A stretch of 12,133 nucleotides of DNA, from NCBI GenBank assembly GCA_020638955.1, contig JACKHO010000018.1, positions 1-12,133 of the forward strand. Reading direction: 5' to 3'. Below, in pieces: positions 1-7,863 of this stretch (position 1 is the stretch's first letter; each line of letters opens with the position of its first letter). Position numbers and translations under genes: made by a program. The notes under the pieces were generated by a model. It did no database searches. It worked only from the letters and a program-made list of their open reading frames with translations, and had not been told where the DNA came from. Source of the stretch: Planctomycetaceae bacterium (GTDB lineage Bacteria > Planctomycetota > Planctomycetia > Planctomycetales > Planctomycetaceae).

Positions 1-2319
1 CAGGGCAAACCGACGAAGAAAGTCGCCAGGCCTGCGGCGCCCTCAGCGGAATCGACGGACGGTGACGACGAAGATAATCCCTTCGGCGTTGATACCACTG
101 CGAAAACGAAAGCAATTCCGCTTTCTCGGAAGCCGACCCAGTCTCGCACAGTGCTGGTCAAATGCCCCATGTGCGAAACGGAAGGTTACATCAGCCCGTC
201 CGATGCGGGTAAGCATGTCCGCTGCGGAAACGCAGATTGCATGGTCCCCGTGTTTCGTGCCCCGAAAGCGGAAGTCGAAGAAACGGTCACGGAAGCACCG
301 CCGCAGGAGGGGATGTCACCGCTCATCAAATTCGGCGTTCCTCTGGCGCTGGTGGCCTTCGTGGGAGCTGGTTGGTTCTACTATTCGGCGATGAATCCCG
401 CCCCTGTTGAAGCTCCACCAGTTGATATGGGAAGCATTCCGACCGGGAACGGTGGCGGACCCGAAGAACACAATCCAGAAAACGTCGGGACACCAACGGA
501 GGTCGTCGCCACGAAGAAAGGGACCGCCGAGTTCGCCGGCACCTTCGCGAAAGGTGCGGCGGCATTGGCAGATGAACGGCGGCCCAAAAAACGCTCGCAT
601 GAATACGCTCGCCAGTTAGCAACAGAGATTCTGGCTGACCATGGCCAAGTGAATGCCGCAGTCGCCGAGTTGGTACAACTCGAAACCATTTCTAAAAAAT
701 CCACCTACCATCAAATTGGGCCGCACGTCGAACTGGGATGGCAGGCTCACACAGCCGGAAAAACTGCCGACGCGGAAAAGCATGCGAAAGCGGCGCTAGA
801 ACTGGTCAAAGACCCGTCCGTGCCCAAGGCGGTTCGTCGAACTCTGGATGCCGAAGTCGCCACCATTGCACTGCTCGCTGAACTCAGCCTCGCTGGCGAA
901 GCGCTCGAGCGACTTAATGTTCATCAAACATCAACACCTCGCGGTCATCTTTCCATGTTGTGGACCGCGGCAATTCATGGCCAGACATTTGACGTCGAAG
1001 TGGAGGCCAACGCTCCCTGGCACATTGAGGCTCCCTGTCCTGTCTGGATTGCGGTCATCGAAACCATTGTGGCGCGTGGTGACGCCAGCATTGCTCAGTC
1101 GTTCTGTTCGCAACACCCCACTGTTGTGGGGCAGGAAGCTTGCCTGGCCGCGTGGGCCGGTCGTTCAGTGCTCGTCGCAGAGAAGGGAACTGTTCCTGAA
1201 GCGGTAAAGACGGCAATTGCAAATGCCAAAACTCCCTCAGCCAAAGTTCGCATGCTGTCGGCAGTGGCGTACGCACAATTGGCCAGCGGCAACAGCAATG
1301 GTGCCAAGGAAACACTTGCTACCGCCGTCACGGAATTGGCCAACCTGGGTGAGCCCCAGCCCATTCCATTGCCGGGAATGAAAGAAATCTACGAAAGTAA
1401 AGGCAAGCCGCACGCAGGACTTCCAGACCCTGCCATCGCACAGGCAAAGGCGTTCGCTGCGGCGGACGTGGCACTGGTTCAGTTCAGCATGAATGATACT
1501 CAAACAGCCTGGGAAACCCTGCAAACCGCCATGAGCTGGGCACGAGTGATGGCCCCGAGTGCCGCCGCAACGCAAGGCTTACTGGATGACTGCGAGAAAT
1601 CATCCGATACAATCAAGGCTCAACTCGCCAACGTCGCCCCCAAGGGAACTTCGGACTTCCTGGCCTTTAATCAGTACCGACGTCAATGCGGAAGTTTGCA
1701 CGGCGAGGCGACTGCCCGTCATCAGTTCCAGGAAGGATTGCTTGAGGCAGTTGCTCTGCTGGGCGATTTGCATGATGTCTGGAACTATGCATCCAGCCAG
1801 TCCAACGAAGCAGACAAGTCGCAACAGGAACCTTACCTCGATGGCGAACGTCCTCGCCTGTTGAGTGTCCTCCTGATGCAGGCCGACGTAAGTGATCGGC
1901 AACTTGCTGACGAAATTCGAAAGTCCCGAGAAAAACCAGTTACGGCGAATACTTTGGACTGGTTGCGGTCGACGTTGCCTGGAATGACAGACTCCAAAGA
2001 AAAGTATAGCGAAGCGGCCGTGGCCATTCGTCGTGAGCAACGAACTTCGGACGATGGGAAAGCCGCACCATTCAAGCTCGAGGAAATCCTGCTGCGACAT
2101 TTCAGTCAAATTCAGAAGCAGGCTGCACCAGGCGAGTTCGTGGAACTTGTCGAAGGAATCGATGCGACCACTAACGAGGACCTGCTCCGGCTCTACGGTG
2201 GCTGGAAAGGTTCACACGAGGAAGTCGAAGCTGTCACCAAGTCCATCGAAGCCAGCCGAACCCTCGACATTACACTCAAGCTGTCGTTTCAACGCGGCGT
2301 GGTTGATTCCCTCAACTAG
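1..2319 (+). CDS. Zinc-ribbon, single-TM protein with large helical repeat region (5'-truncated)
   Basis: The frame is open from the first base to the TAG at 2317-2319, so the gene begins upstream of the window. A GTG at 151 is a possible start, but the preceding 50 codons read as a plausible acidic/Pro/Lys-rich linker in the same frame. Counting codons from base 1: a four-cysteine zinc ribbon (C55-x2-C58 and C75-x4-C80), an acidic linker, one hydrophobic segment at about residues 111-129, a Pro/Gly-rich linker, then about 600 residues of Ala/Leu/Glu-rich helical sequence resembling TPR-type repeats. K110 before the hydrophobic segment suggests N-in/C-out, placing the long region outside the cytoplasm. 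I recognise no named family. By architecture it resembles planctomycete-specific proteins that combine a zinc ribbon, a membrane anchor and a repeat region. It could scaffold protein interactions, but that is inference. The 86-base gap to nadA leaves cotranscription possible. Confidence 0.85.
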   Translation, partial: QGKPTKKVARPAAPSAESTDGDDEDNPFGVDTTAKTKAIPLSRKPTQSRTVLVKCPMCETEGYISPSDAGKHVRCGNADCMVPVFRAPKAEVEETVTEAPPQEGMSPLIKFGVPLALVAFVGAGWFYYSAMNPAPVEAPPVDMGSIPTGNGGGPEEHNPENVGTPTEVVATKKGTAEFAGTFAKGAAALADERRPKKRSHEYARQLATEILADHGQVNAAVAELVQLETISKKSTYHQIGPHVELGWQAHTAGKTADAEKHAKAALELVKDPSVPKAVRRTLDAEVATIALLAELSLAGEALERLNVHQTSTPRGHLSMLWTAAIHGQTFDVEVEANAPWHIEAPCPVWIAVIETIVARGDASIAQSFCSQHPTVVGQEACLAAWAGRSVLVAEKGTVPEAVKTAIANAKTPSAKVRMLSAVAYAQLASGNSNGAKETLATAVTELANLGEPQPIPLPGMKEIYESKGKPHAGLPDPAIAQAKAFAAADVALVQFSMNDTQTAWETLQTAMSWARVMAPSAAATQGLLDDCEKSSDTIKAQLANVAPKGTSDFLAFNQYRRQCGSLHGEATARHQFQEGLLEAVALLGDLHDVWNYASSQSNEADKSQQEPYLDGERPRLLSVLLMQADVSDRQLADEIRKSREKPVTANTLDWLRSTLPGMTDSKEKYSEAAVAIRREQRTSDDGKAAPFKLEEILLRHFSQIQKQAAPGEFVELVEGIDATTNEDLLRLYGGWKGSHEEVEAVTKSIEASRTLDITLKLSFQRGVVDSLN

Positions 2320-2405
2320 CCCAACGACCGCTCATTTTGCACAAAACTGGTTTTCGTCGCGGTCGTGAAGAAACGCGTACGGACACACATCGGAGCACAC
2401 AAATC

Positions 2406-3434
2406 ATGTCCACCGAACTTCCCATTGCCCCGACTAGCACAGACGCTCCCTATGAAGATCCGCTCGATTTGATGGATGAAATCGACGCGCTGAAAAAGGA
2501 AAAAGACGCCACCATACTGGCGCACTTTTACACGGACGGGGAAATCCAGGATATCGCCGACTTCACGGGAGACTCGCTTAAACTCGCCCGCGACGCCACC
2601 AAGGTTACCACTTCGACGATTGTGTTTGCCGGCGTGCACTTTATGGGTGAGTCGGCGAAAATCATGAACCCGGAGAAGACGGTTCTCATTCCCGATCTTC
2701 TTGCTGGCTGTTCACTCGCTGAGAGCTGTCCGCCCGACAAGCTGGCCGCGTTTCAGGAAGAACTTCGCGCCCAAGGCCGCGATTTTGTGACAGTGGCGTA
2801 CATCAACACGTCGGCCGCTGTGAAGAGTTTGTGTGATTGGATTGTCACCAGCGGAAACGCTCGCGAACTTATTGAGCAGCAGGTTCCCAAGGATAAAGAA
2901 ATCCTGTTTGTGCCCGACCAGCACCTGGGACGGTACCTCATGGAAGTCACGGGCCGTGACATGATTCTCTGGCCCGGTTCCTGCATGGTTCACGAAATCT
3001 TCAGCCTGCAAGATTTGAACAGAGCCAAGCGGCGGAATCCCGACAGCATTATTATCGCTCACCCGGAATGCCCACATAACATTCTGGAAGTTTCCGACTT
3101 CATTGGCGGCACGGAAAAACTGCGGCAGTTCTGCATGTCGAAAACGGAGCCCACGACATTCCTCGTGGCCACGGAAGTCGCCATGATTCACCCCCTGAAA
3201 CAGGCCGCTCCGCAACACGAGTACGTTCCCGTGCCGGGAATTATGGCCGACAGCGGCGAAACGTGTGCCTGCAATCGTTGCCCGCACATGGCACGAAACA
3301 CCCTTCAGAAGGTGCGCGACTGTCTCCGAGACGGCGGGCCGGAAATTACGTGGCAGCCGTTCTTCGACAAGGCGAAAGAAGTGCTGGAACGCAGTTTGTT
3401 GGAATCGCCGAAACAGCCGCCTGCCGGTGACTAG
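2406..3434 (+). CDS. nadA: Quinolinate synthase NadA
   Basis: NadA condenses iminoaspartate with dihydroxyacetone phosphate to give quinolinate, the second step of de novo NAD synthesis in the cytoplasm, using a [4Fe-4S] cluster. The 342-aa product matches the usual length (about 340-350). The three family cysteine sites are present: C102 in the 'GCSLAESC' motif, C193 in 'WPGSCMVHE', and C292 in the terminal 'CACNRCPHM' motif (C287-x-C289-x2-C292). The ATG at 2406 is chosen over an in-frame ATG at 2337: it has GGAG ten bases upstream, and the extra 23 residues are basic, unlike the family N-terminus, with no ribosome site before them. No nadB or nadC is visible here, so the source of iminoaspartate lies elsewhere. 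The neighbour downstream is murC, 51 bases away and in the same frame. Confidence 0.96.
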   Translation: MSTELPIAPTSTDAPYEDPLDLMDEIDALKKEKDATILAHFYTDGEIQDIADFTGDSLKLARDATKVTTSTIVFAGVHFMGESAKIMNPEKTVLIPDLLAGCSLAESCPPDKLAAFQEELRAQGRDFVTVAYINTSAAVKSLCDWIVTSGNARELIEQQVPKDKEILFVPDQHLGRYLMEVTGRDMILWPGSCMVHEIFSLQDLNRAKRRNPDSIIIAHPECPHNILEVSDFIGGTEKLRQFCMSKTEPTTFLVATEVAMIHPLKQAAPQHEYVPVPGIMADSGETCACNRCPHMARNTLQKVRDCLRDGGPEITWQPFFDKAKEVLERSLLESPKQPPAGD

Positions 3435-3485
3435 CGAGAGTTTCGCGCACGTGGATTCGCATACGGCATTAGAGTAACCCGGAAA

Positions 3486-4883
3486 TTGGTACCCTCACTT
3501 CCGCAACCGCTTAATGACCTCTCACCGCCCCGACGAGCACACCTCGTCGGGATACTGGGTTCCGGAATGCAGTCGCTGGCAATCTTGCTGCTGCAACATG
3601 GCTGGCAGTTGACCGGGTCTGATGCCAGCCCACGTGCGGAACGTCAGTGCCGAACCGCATTCCCCGGTGTCACAGTTCATGGTGCACACGCTGCAGAGAA
3701 CGTTCCGGTTGACTGTGAACTGGTCATTTACACCGCTGCACTTCCTCCGAGTAACCCCGAGCTGGCCACTGCACGCAGCCGAGGAATTCCCGTTTGCAGC
3801 TATGTCGACATGCTGGCCGCACTCATGTCGACGCGGTTTGGCGTGTCGATTGCGGGTACGCATGGTAAGAGCAGCACCACGGCCATGGTGCAGAACATTC
3901 TCGAAGCTGCCGCTCGGCCCTCAATTTCGCTCTTTGGAGCGCAGCCCATCAAGACGCCACAGTCAGTTCCGCTGACGACTGGCCGCGAGGACATTTGCGT
4001 TGTCGAAAGCTGTGAGTTTCGCTCGCATTTTCTGCAGCTGAGACCAAAGCTCATCTGCCTGACCGGTATCGAGCCCGACCACTTTGATTGCTTCGCCACC
4101 ATTGAATCGGCCCGAACGGCCTACGCGCAGTTCTTAAATCTGCTCCCCGATAACGGGATCTGCGTTTTCAATACCAGCGACAGCAATGCCCGTGAACTGG
4201 CGACCAGCCTGAGTTGCCGGACCGTCAGTTATAGTCGCCATGACTCAAATGCCGACTGGTCGGCAACTCACATTGAACATCAGGGTGAGAGGTTTGGCCT
4301 GAGACATCGAGGCCATGAAGTTGGAACGGTGGATTGGAACCAGTGGGGACTGCATCAGGTCGACAATGCGATCGCCGCCGCGGCAACGTGTCACGCCCTG
4401 GAAGTTCCTATAGAGCACATCATCGCCGGACTGAGTCAGTTTACTGGTCTCAAGCGGCGTTTAGAACCACGCGGCAGCATAAACGGCGTCACTTGGATTG
4501 ACGACTACGCACATCATCCCACGGCCATTCAGTCGGTCCTGGAAAGTGTTCGTGCCCGCCGGGAGTCTGACAATTCGCAACTTTTCGCAGTATTTCAGCC
4601 GCATCAGGTGAATCGAACCAAAAGTCTGATGCAGGATTTCGCGAAATCGCTGACACTTGCCGATGAAGTTTTCATCCTGCCGGTTTTCGGTGCCCGGGAA
4701 ACTGCGACGACGGAGTTTGTCGAATCGGCCAAACAACTTACACTGCACGTACAACAACTGGGAACGCCAGCCACATTTGTGCCTGGATTCGCGGAACTGG
4801 AACAATTCCTGAAGACTTCGCCGACAGCGGGAGATATCGTCCTCACGCTGGGCGCCGGTGACATCGACCAAATCTACCTATGA
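3486..4883 (+). CDS. murC: UDP-N-acetylmuramate--L-alanine ligase MurC
   Basis: MurC is the ATP-dependent cytoplasmic ligase adding the first amino acid (L-Ala) to UDP-MurNAc in peptidoglycan synthesis. The 465-aa product has the three Mur-ligase domains: an N-terminal Rossmann-like loop ('GILGSGMQSLA'), the ATP P-loop 'GTHGKSSTT' (G124-K128), the magnesium-site glutamate region E174-S-C-E177, H199 in 'IEPDHFD', and the C-terminal 'DDYAHHPT' (D339-T346). The ending 'LGAGDI' is typical of MurC. 'DDYAHHPT' also favours MurC over the related tripeptide ligase Mpl, which usually has DDFAHHPT, but substrate cannot be proven from sequence. The start is TTG at 3486. No ATG/GTG lies in frame between the nadA stop and the Rossmann loop, and no good Shine-Dalgarno is seen, which suggests coupling to nadA translation. 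The stop overlaps the murB start. Confidence 0.92.
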   Translation: MVPSLPQPLNDLSPPRRAHLVGILGSGMQSLAILLLQHGWQLTGSDASPRAERQCRTAFPGVTVHGAHAAENVPVDCELVIYTAALPPSNPELATARSRGIPVCSYVDMLAALMSTRFGVSIAGTHGKSSTTAMVQNILEAAARPSISLFGAQPIKTPQSVPLTTGREDICVVESCEFRSHFLQLRPKLICLTGIEPDHFDCFATIESARTAYAQFLNLLPDNGICVFNTSDSNARELATSLSCRTVSYSRHDSNADWSATHIEHQGERFGLRHRGHEVGTVDWNQWGLHQVDNAIAAAATCHALEVPIEHIIAGLSQFTGLKRRLEPRGSINGVTWIDDYAHHPTAIQSVLESVRARRESDNSQLFAVFQPHQVNRTKSLMQDFAKSLTLADEVFILPVFGARETATTEFVESAKQLTLHVQQLGTPATFVPGFAELEQFLKTSPTAGDIVLTLGAGDIDQIYL

Positions 4884-5758
4884 GTTTACTCGATCAATTC
4901 AGCGACATTACGAAATCTGACGAGCCCATGGCCCAGTACACGTGGCTCAAGGTCGGTGGTCCTGCGCAGTGGTTCATCGAACCACGGAATCTCGATGAAC
5001 TCGAAGCCGTCGTGCGAGCCTGTTTCGCCGAAGGCATTCCCGTCCGGCTGCTGGGCGGCGGCTCCAATATCCTCATTCGCGACGAAGGTGTCAGCGGCGC
5101 TGTCATTCGGCTGGCCTCTGATGCGTTTCGGCGTGTCTCCGTGGAAGGCACCACGGTAAAGGCGCAAGGGGCGGCGGTTCTCTCCAACGTCATTTCAGAG
5201 TCGGTCAAGGCGGGGCTGGCAGGACTCGAAACGCTGGTTGGAATTCCCGGAACAATTGGCGGAGCCGTCCGTAACAACGCTGGCGGTCGACACGGGGAAG
5301 TTGGACAGTTCGTCAAATCGGTTGGTGTTATGACCATCGCTGGCGACCGTTTCGTTCGCCAGGGTGATGAGCTGTCGTTCGACTACCGGTTCAGCAGCAT
5401 CAACGAACTCGTCATTACCGACGTCACGCTACAACTCGTTGCCGAAGACGCCGACGAAGTGGCTCGCCGCATGCACAAGCTGTGGGTGCTGAAGAAGTCG
5501 ACTCAGCCGCTTTCATTTCAATCAGCAGGATGTATTTTCAAAAACCCACGTGGCTTGAGTGCCGGTTCCATGATCGAACAGGCGGGGCTCAAAGGAACGC
5601 GGGTTGGCAAGGCAGAAGTGAGCGATCGCCACGGGAATTTCATCGTCACCTACGAAGGCGCGACAGCCAAAGACGTCCTCAACCTGATTGACCTCGTGAA
5701 GGCGCGCGTCAACGAAGTGCACAGCATTAGCTTGGAAACCGAGATTCAGATTTGGTAA
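4880..5758 (+). CDS. murB: UDP-N-acetylenolpyruvoylglucosamine reductase MurB (type II)
   Basis: MurB is an FAD enzyme that uses NADPH to reduce UDP-GlcNAc-enolpyruvate to UDP-MurNAc, the substrate of MurC. The 292-aa length and lack of an insertion in the substrate domain fit the short type II class. The FAD-binding part shows 'LGGGSNILI' and the loop 'GIPGTIGGAVRNNAGG'. The catalytic arginine is in 'DYRFSS' (R170). The general-acid position, Ser229 in E. coli MurB, is C218 here in 'SAGCIFKNP'. The C-terminal active-site glutamate lies in 'LETEIQ' (E286/E288). The ATG overlaps the murC stop as ATGA with no separate ribosome site, a sign of translational coupling, so the two adjacent steps should be made together. 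The last codons overlap the start of the next gene. Confidence 0.96.
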   Translation: MSLLDQFSDITKSDEPMAQYTWLKVGGPAQWFIEPRNLDELEAVVRACFAEGIPVRLLGGGSNILIRDEGVSGAVIRLASDAFRRVSVEGTTVKAQGAAVLSNVISESVKAGLAGLETLVGIPGTIGGAVRNNAGGRHGEVGQFVKSVGVMTIAGDRFVRQGDELSFDYRFSSINELVITDVTLQLVAEDADEVARRMHKLWVLKKSTQPLSFQSAGCIFKNPRGLSAGSMIEQAGLKGTRVGKAEVSDRHGNFIVTYEGATAKDVLNLIDLVKARVNEVHSISLETEIQIW

Positions 5759-6150
5759 CTGTTCGAGTTGCTGTTATCGAGAAGCGGCCCCGGTTGACGA
5801 ACCGGTTGGCACGCTCAAGTTCCAAAGCTTCGGGGCTCTCCTACCATTGGCTTCCACTTGCTGATGACCCGGCTGTTCAAGGCGACCCGTTAAAGTCGAA
5901 TACGTATGACGTCATTGTTGTGCGGATTTCTCCCGAAGAGACTGGCATACTTGGACGGTTTCTTGAGGAACGGCCTCGTCAGGTTCCAGTCGTACTGGTA
6001 GCCGACTTCACAACCGAGGCAGAGTTTCTGCTGCGTGATTTGGGTATCGAGGCTCTCCTGCCTCGAACCACAAGTGACGAGACAATTCACAAGACGGTGG
6101 GATATCTTTATGAGAGTTGCTATTCCATCTGGCGACTGGACAGTCGCTGA
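5752..6150 (+). CDS. Small receiver-like protein lacking phosphorylation residues
   Basis: This 132-aa protein reads like a CheY-type receiver fold: beta1 'VRVAVIE' (residues 4-10), a basic helix, beta3 'YDVIVVRIS' (52-60) followed by P61 and G65 as in the 'DxxMPxxxG' loop, beta4 'VPVVLVAD' (78-85) and beta5 'EALLP' (100-104). The residues needed for phosphotransfer are missing: the acceptor Asp position is R58, the beta4 Thr/Ser is A84, the beta5 Lys is L103, and the beta1 acidic pair is E10/K11. No output domain follows. If the fold is right, it is a pseudo-receiver acting by protein contact. The TTG start at 5752 overlaps the last murB codons by 7 bases. The next in-frame start candidate, TTG 5794, would remove beta1. 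Position right after murC-murB suggests a link to wall synthesis, but function is unknown. Confidence 0.78.
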   Translation: MVTVRVAVIEKRPRLTNRLARSSSKASGLSYHWLPLADDPAVQGDPLKSNTYDVIVVRISPEETGILGRFLEERPRQVPVVLVADFTTEAEFLLRDLGIEALLPRTTSDETIHKTVGYLYESCYSIWRLDSR

Positions 6151-6181
6151 ATGCCTCGGCTATACACTCCGAAAACAACTG

Positions 6182-6187
6182 AAAGGA
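6182..6187 (+). promoter_or_regulatory. Ribosome binding site of the tandem hydrolase gene
   Basis: AAAGGA lies six bases before the ATG at 6194. It decides the start: the frame is open upstream to an ATG-like candidate at 6035, but that extension would run through the preceding gene and bury the signal peptide. Confidence 0.7.
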
Positions 6188-6193
6188 AAAAGT

Positions 6194-7837
6194 ATGCTGT
6201 GCTCCTCTCGTCAATTCGTTGTGCTGTCCGCGTTGCTGACTTGCCTGCTCGCAATGGCACCGAATGTCCAAGCGGTTGAATCGTTTCCCGGCAAAGTCAG
6301 CGACTGGAACGGATTCAAACGGTACGACTTTGAGGTTGATGGAAACCCAGCACTTGTCGTTACTCCCGAGAAGGCGGCGCCGGGCCGTCCCTGGGTGTGG
6401 CACGGCGAGTTTTTTGGTCACAAGCCGAATCCTGACATCGAACTGCTCAATCGCGGATTCCACATTGCCTATCTCAGAGTTCCCGACATGCTCGGCTCAC
6501 CGGAAGCGGTGTCGCACTGGAACACCTTCTACGCGGAACTCACCGGCAAATACGAATTGGCCGACAAGGTGGCACTCGTGGGACTCAGTCGCGGCGGCCT
6601 GTACTGCTACAACTGGGCGGCCAAAAACCCAACGAAGGTTGCCTGCATTTACGGTGATGCGCCTGTCTGTGACTTCAAAAGCTGGCCCGGTGGATTTGGG
6701 AAAGGCAAAGGAAGCACGCGGGACTGGAAACTCGTGCTGGAGCGTTACGGATTCGAATCTGACGACGAAGCTCGCGCCTATGACGGAAATCCAGTCGATC
6801 AACTCAAACCTTTAGCCGATGCGCACGTGCCGCTGCTCCACGTCTACGGCAACGCGGACGACGTCGTTCCCTGGGACGAAAATACGGGACTTTTGGCCGC
6901 GCGCTATCGTGCATTGGGCGGCCAAATCACGCTCATTGAGAAGCCCGGAATTGGACACCATCCCCACGGATTAAACGACTCCACACCCATCGTCGAATTC
7001 ATCGAACGGCATGCCTCTGTAATTAGGGAGCAGAAGCCACTGGGCCGGAATGATGCCGTTGGCAAAGCCTCGGAGACTTTGGAGCCCTCACGCCAAATGG
7101 TTTACCAGGTCATTGATGGAAAAGAGTACTACCTGCATCTCTTCGAGCCAGAGGGGTTGGCCGAAAAGAAACCCGTCCCATGTTTTCTCGTCATTCATGG
7201 CGGCGGCTGGACCGGTGGCGAGCCACGCAGGATGTATCCCTTCGCGGACTACTTTGCGAAGCGTGGAATGCTCGGCGTCAGCCTGCACTACCGACTGCTC
7301 AACAAACAACTCGGCACAACCGTTTTCGACTGCGTGGCTGATGGTCAAACCGCTGTCCGGTTCTTGCGTACGCATGCTGAAGAGTTGGGAATCGACCCTG
7401 ACAAAATCGTCGTGAGTGGTGGGTCAGCCGGTGGTCATGTCGCCGCCGCCACGCAGTTCTTCAATGGCACTCCGAATGATGTCTCGGCAAAGCCCAACGG
7501 ACTCGTGTTGCTGTTTCCAGTGATCGACACGTCATCTGCGGGATATGGCCAGGCCAAAATTGGTGAACCGTGGGAACAACTTTCCCCGGTTCACAACGTG
7601 GCCAAAGGTTGGCCACCAACAATTCTGTTCCACGGAACGGCTGATAACGTCACTCCATTTGCTGGCGCAGAAGCCTTTGCCGCTGCCATGAAAGAATCGG
7701 GGAATACACTCCGCTTCCATATTCACGAAGGGGGAGACCACGGTTACCTCATGCGTGACGAAGCCTTGTTTCAGCAAACACTGAAGCAAACTGAAGAATT
7801 CCTGGTCGAACAAAACCTTCTGCCAGCGAATCGCTAG
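6194..7837 (+). CDS. Secreted tandem alpha/beta-hydrolase (two esterase/lipase-like domains)
   Basis: The 547-aa protein starts with a Sec signal peptide (hydrophobic core about residues 8-22, likely cleavage after VQA at 27). Two complete alpha/beta-hydrolase domains follow. Domain 1 (about 30-275) has the nucleophile elbow 'GLSRGG' (S132), an acid in 'GNADDVVPWD' (D222 or D223) and a histidine in 'GIGHHPHG' (H255 or H256), resembling prolyl-oligopeptidase-like hydrolases. Domain 2 (about 295-545) is of the hormone-sensitive-lipase/acetyl-esterase type, with oxyanion motif 'HGGGW' (335-339), 'GGSAGG' (S411), D484 in 'HGTADN' and H516 in 'GGDHGYL'. Both triads look intact, so both domains may be active. 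Substrate is unknown; planctomycetes carry many secreted esterases acting on decorated polysaccharides. It is 43 bases after the receiver-like gene and 26 before the propeller gene. Confidence 0.88.
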   Translation: MLCSSRQFVVLSALLTCLLAMAPNVQAVESFPGKVSDWNGFKRYDFEVDGNPALVVTPEKAAPGRPWVWHGEFFGHKPNPDIELLNRGFHIAYLRVPDMLGSPEAVSHWNTFYAELTGKYELADKVALVGLSRGGLYCYNWAAKNPTKVACIYGDAPVCDFKSWPGGFGKGKGSTRDWKLVLERYGFESDDEARAYDGNPVDQLKPLADAHVPLLHVYGNADDVVPWDENTGLLAARYRALGGQITLIEKPGIGHHPHGLNDSTPIVEFIERHASVIREQKPLGRNDAVGKASETLEPSRQMVYQVIDGKEYYLHLFEPEGLAEKKPVPCFLVIHGGGWTGGEPRRMYPFADYFAKRGMLGVSLHYRLLNKQLGTTVFDCVADGQTAVRFLRTHAEELGIDPDKIVVSGGSAGGHVAAATQFFNGTPNDVSAKPNGLVLLFPVIDTSSAGYGQAKIGEPWEQLSPVHNVAKGWPPTILFHGTADNVTPFAGAEAFAAAMKESGNTLRFHIHEGGDHGYLMRDEALFQQTLKQTEEFLVEQNLLPANR

Positions 7838-7863
7838 CCGTTAAGCAAATTTCCGAAAGTCTC

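Noticed and set aside
1600..2109. 169-codon open frame on the - strand
   Set aside because: It is antisense to the truncated zinc-ribbon gene with no recognisable motif; explained by codon bias of the + frame.
2337..2405. N-terminal extension of nadA from ATG 2337
   Set aside because: It lacks a ribosome site and adds basic residues foreign to NadA; ATG 2406 with GGAG fits better.
2712..3287. 191-codon open frame on the - strand
   Set aside because: It lies wholly opposite nadA, whose cysteine motifs prove the + strand frame; its translation shows no domain logic and there is no ribosome site.
6035..6193. N-terminal extension of the hydrolase gene
   Set aside because: It would overlap the receiver-like gene in another frame and place the signal peptide internally; ATG 6194 has a good ribosome site.
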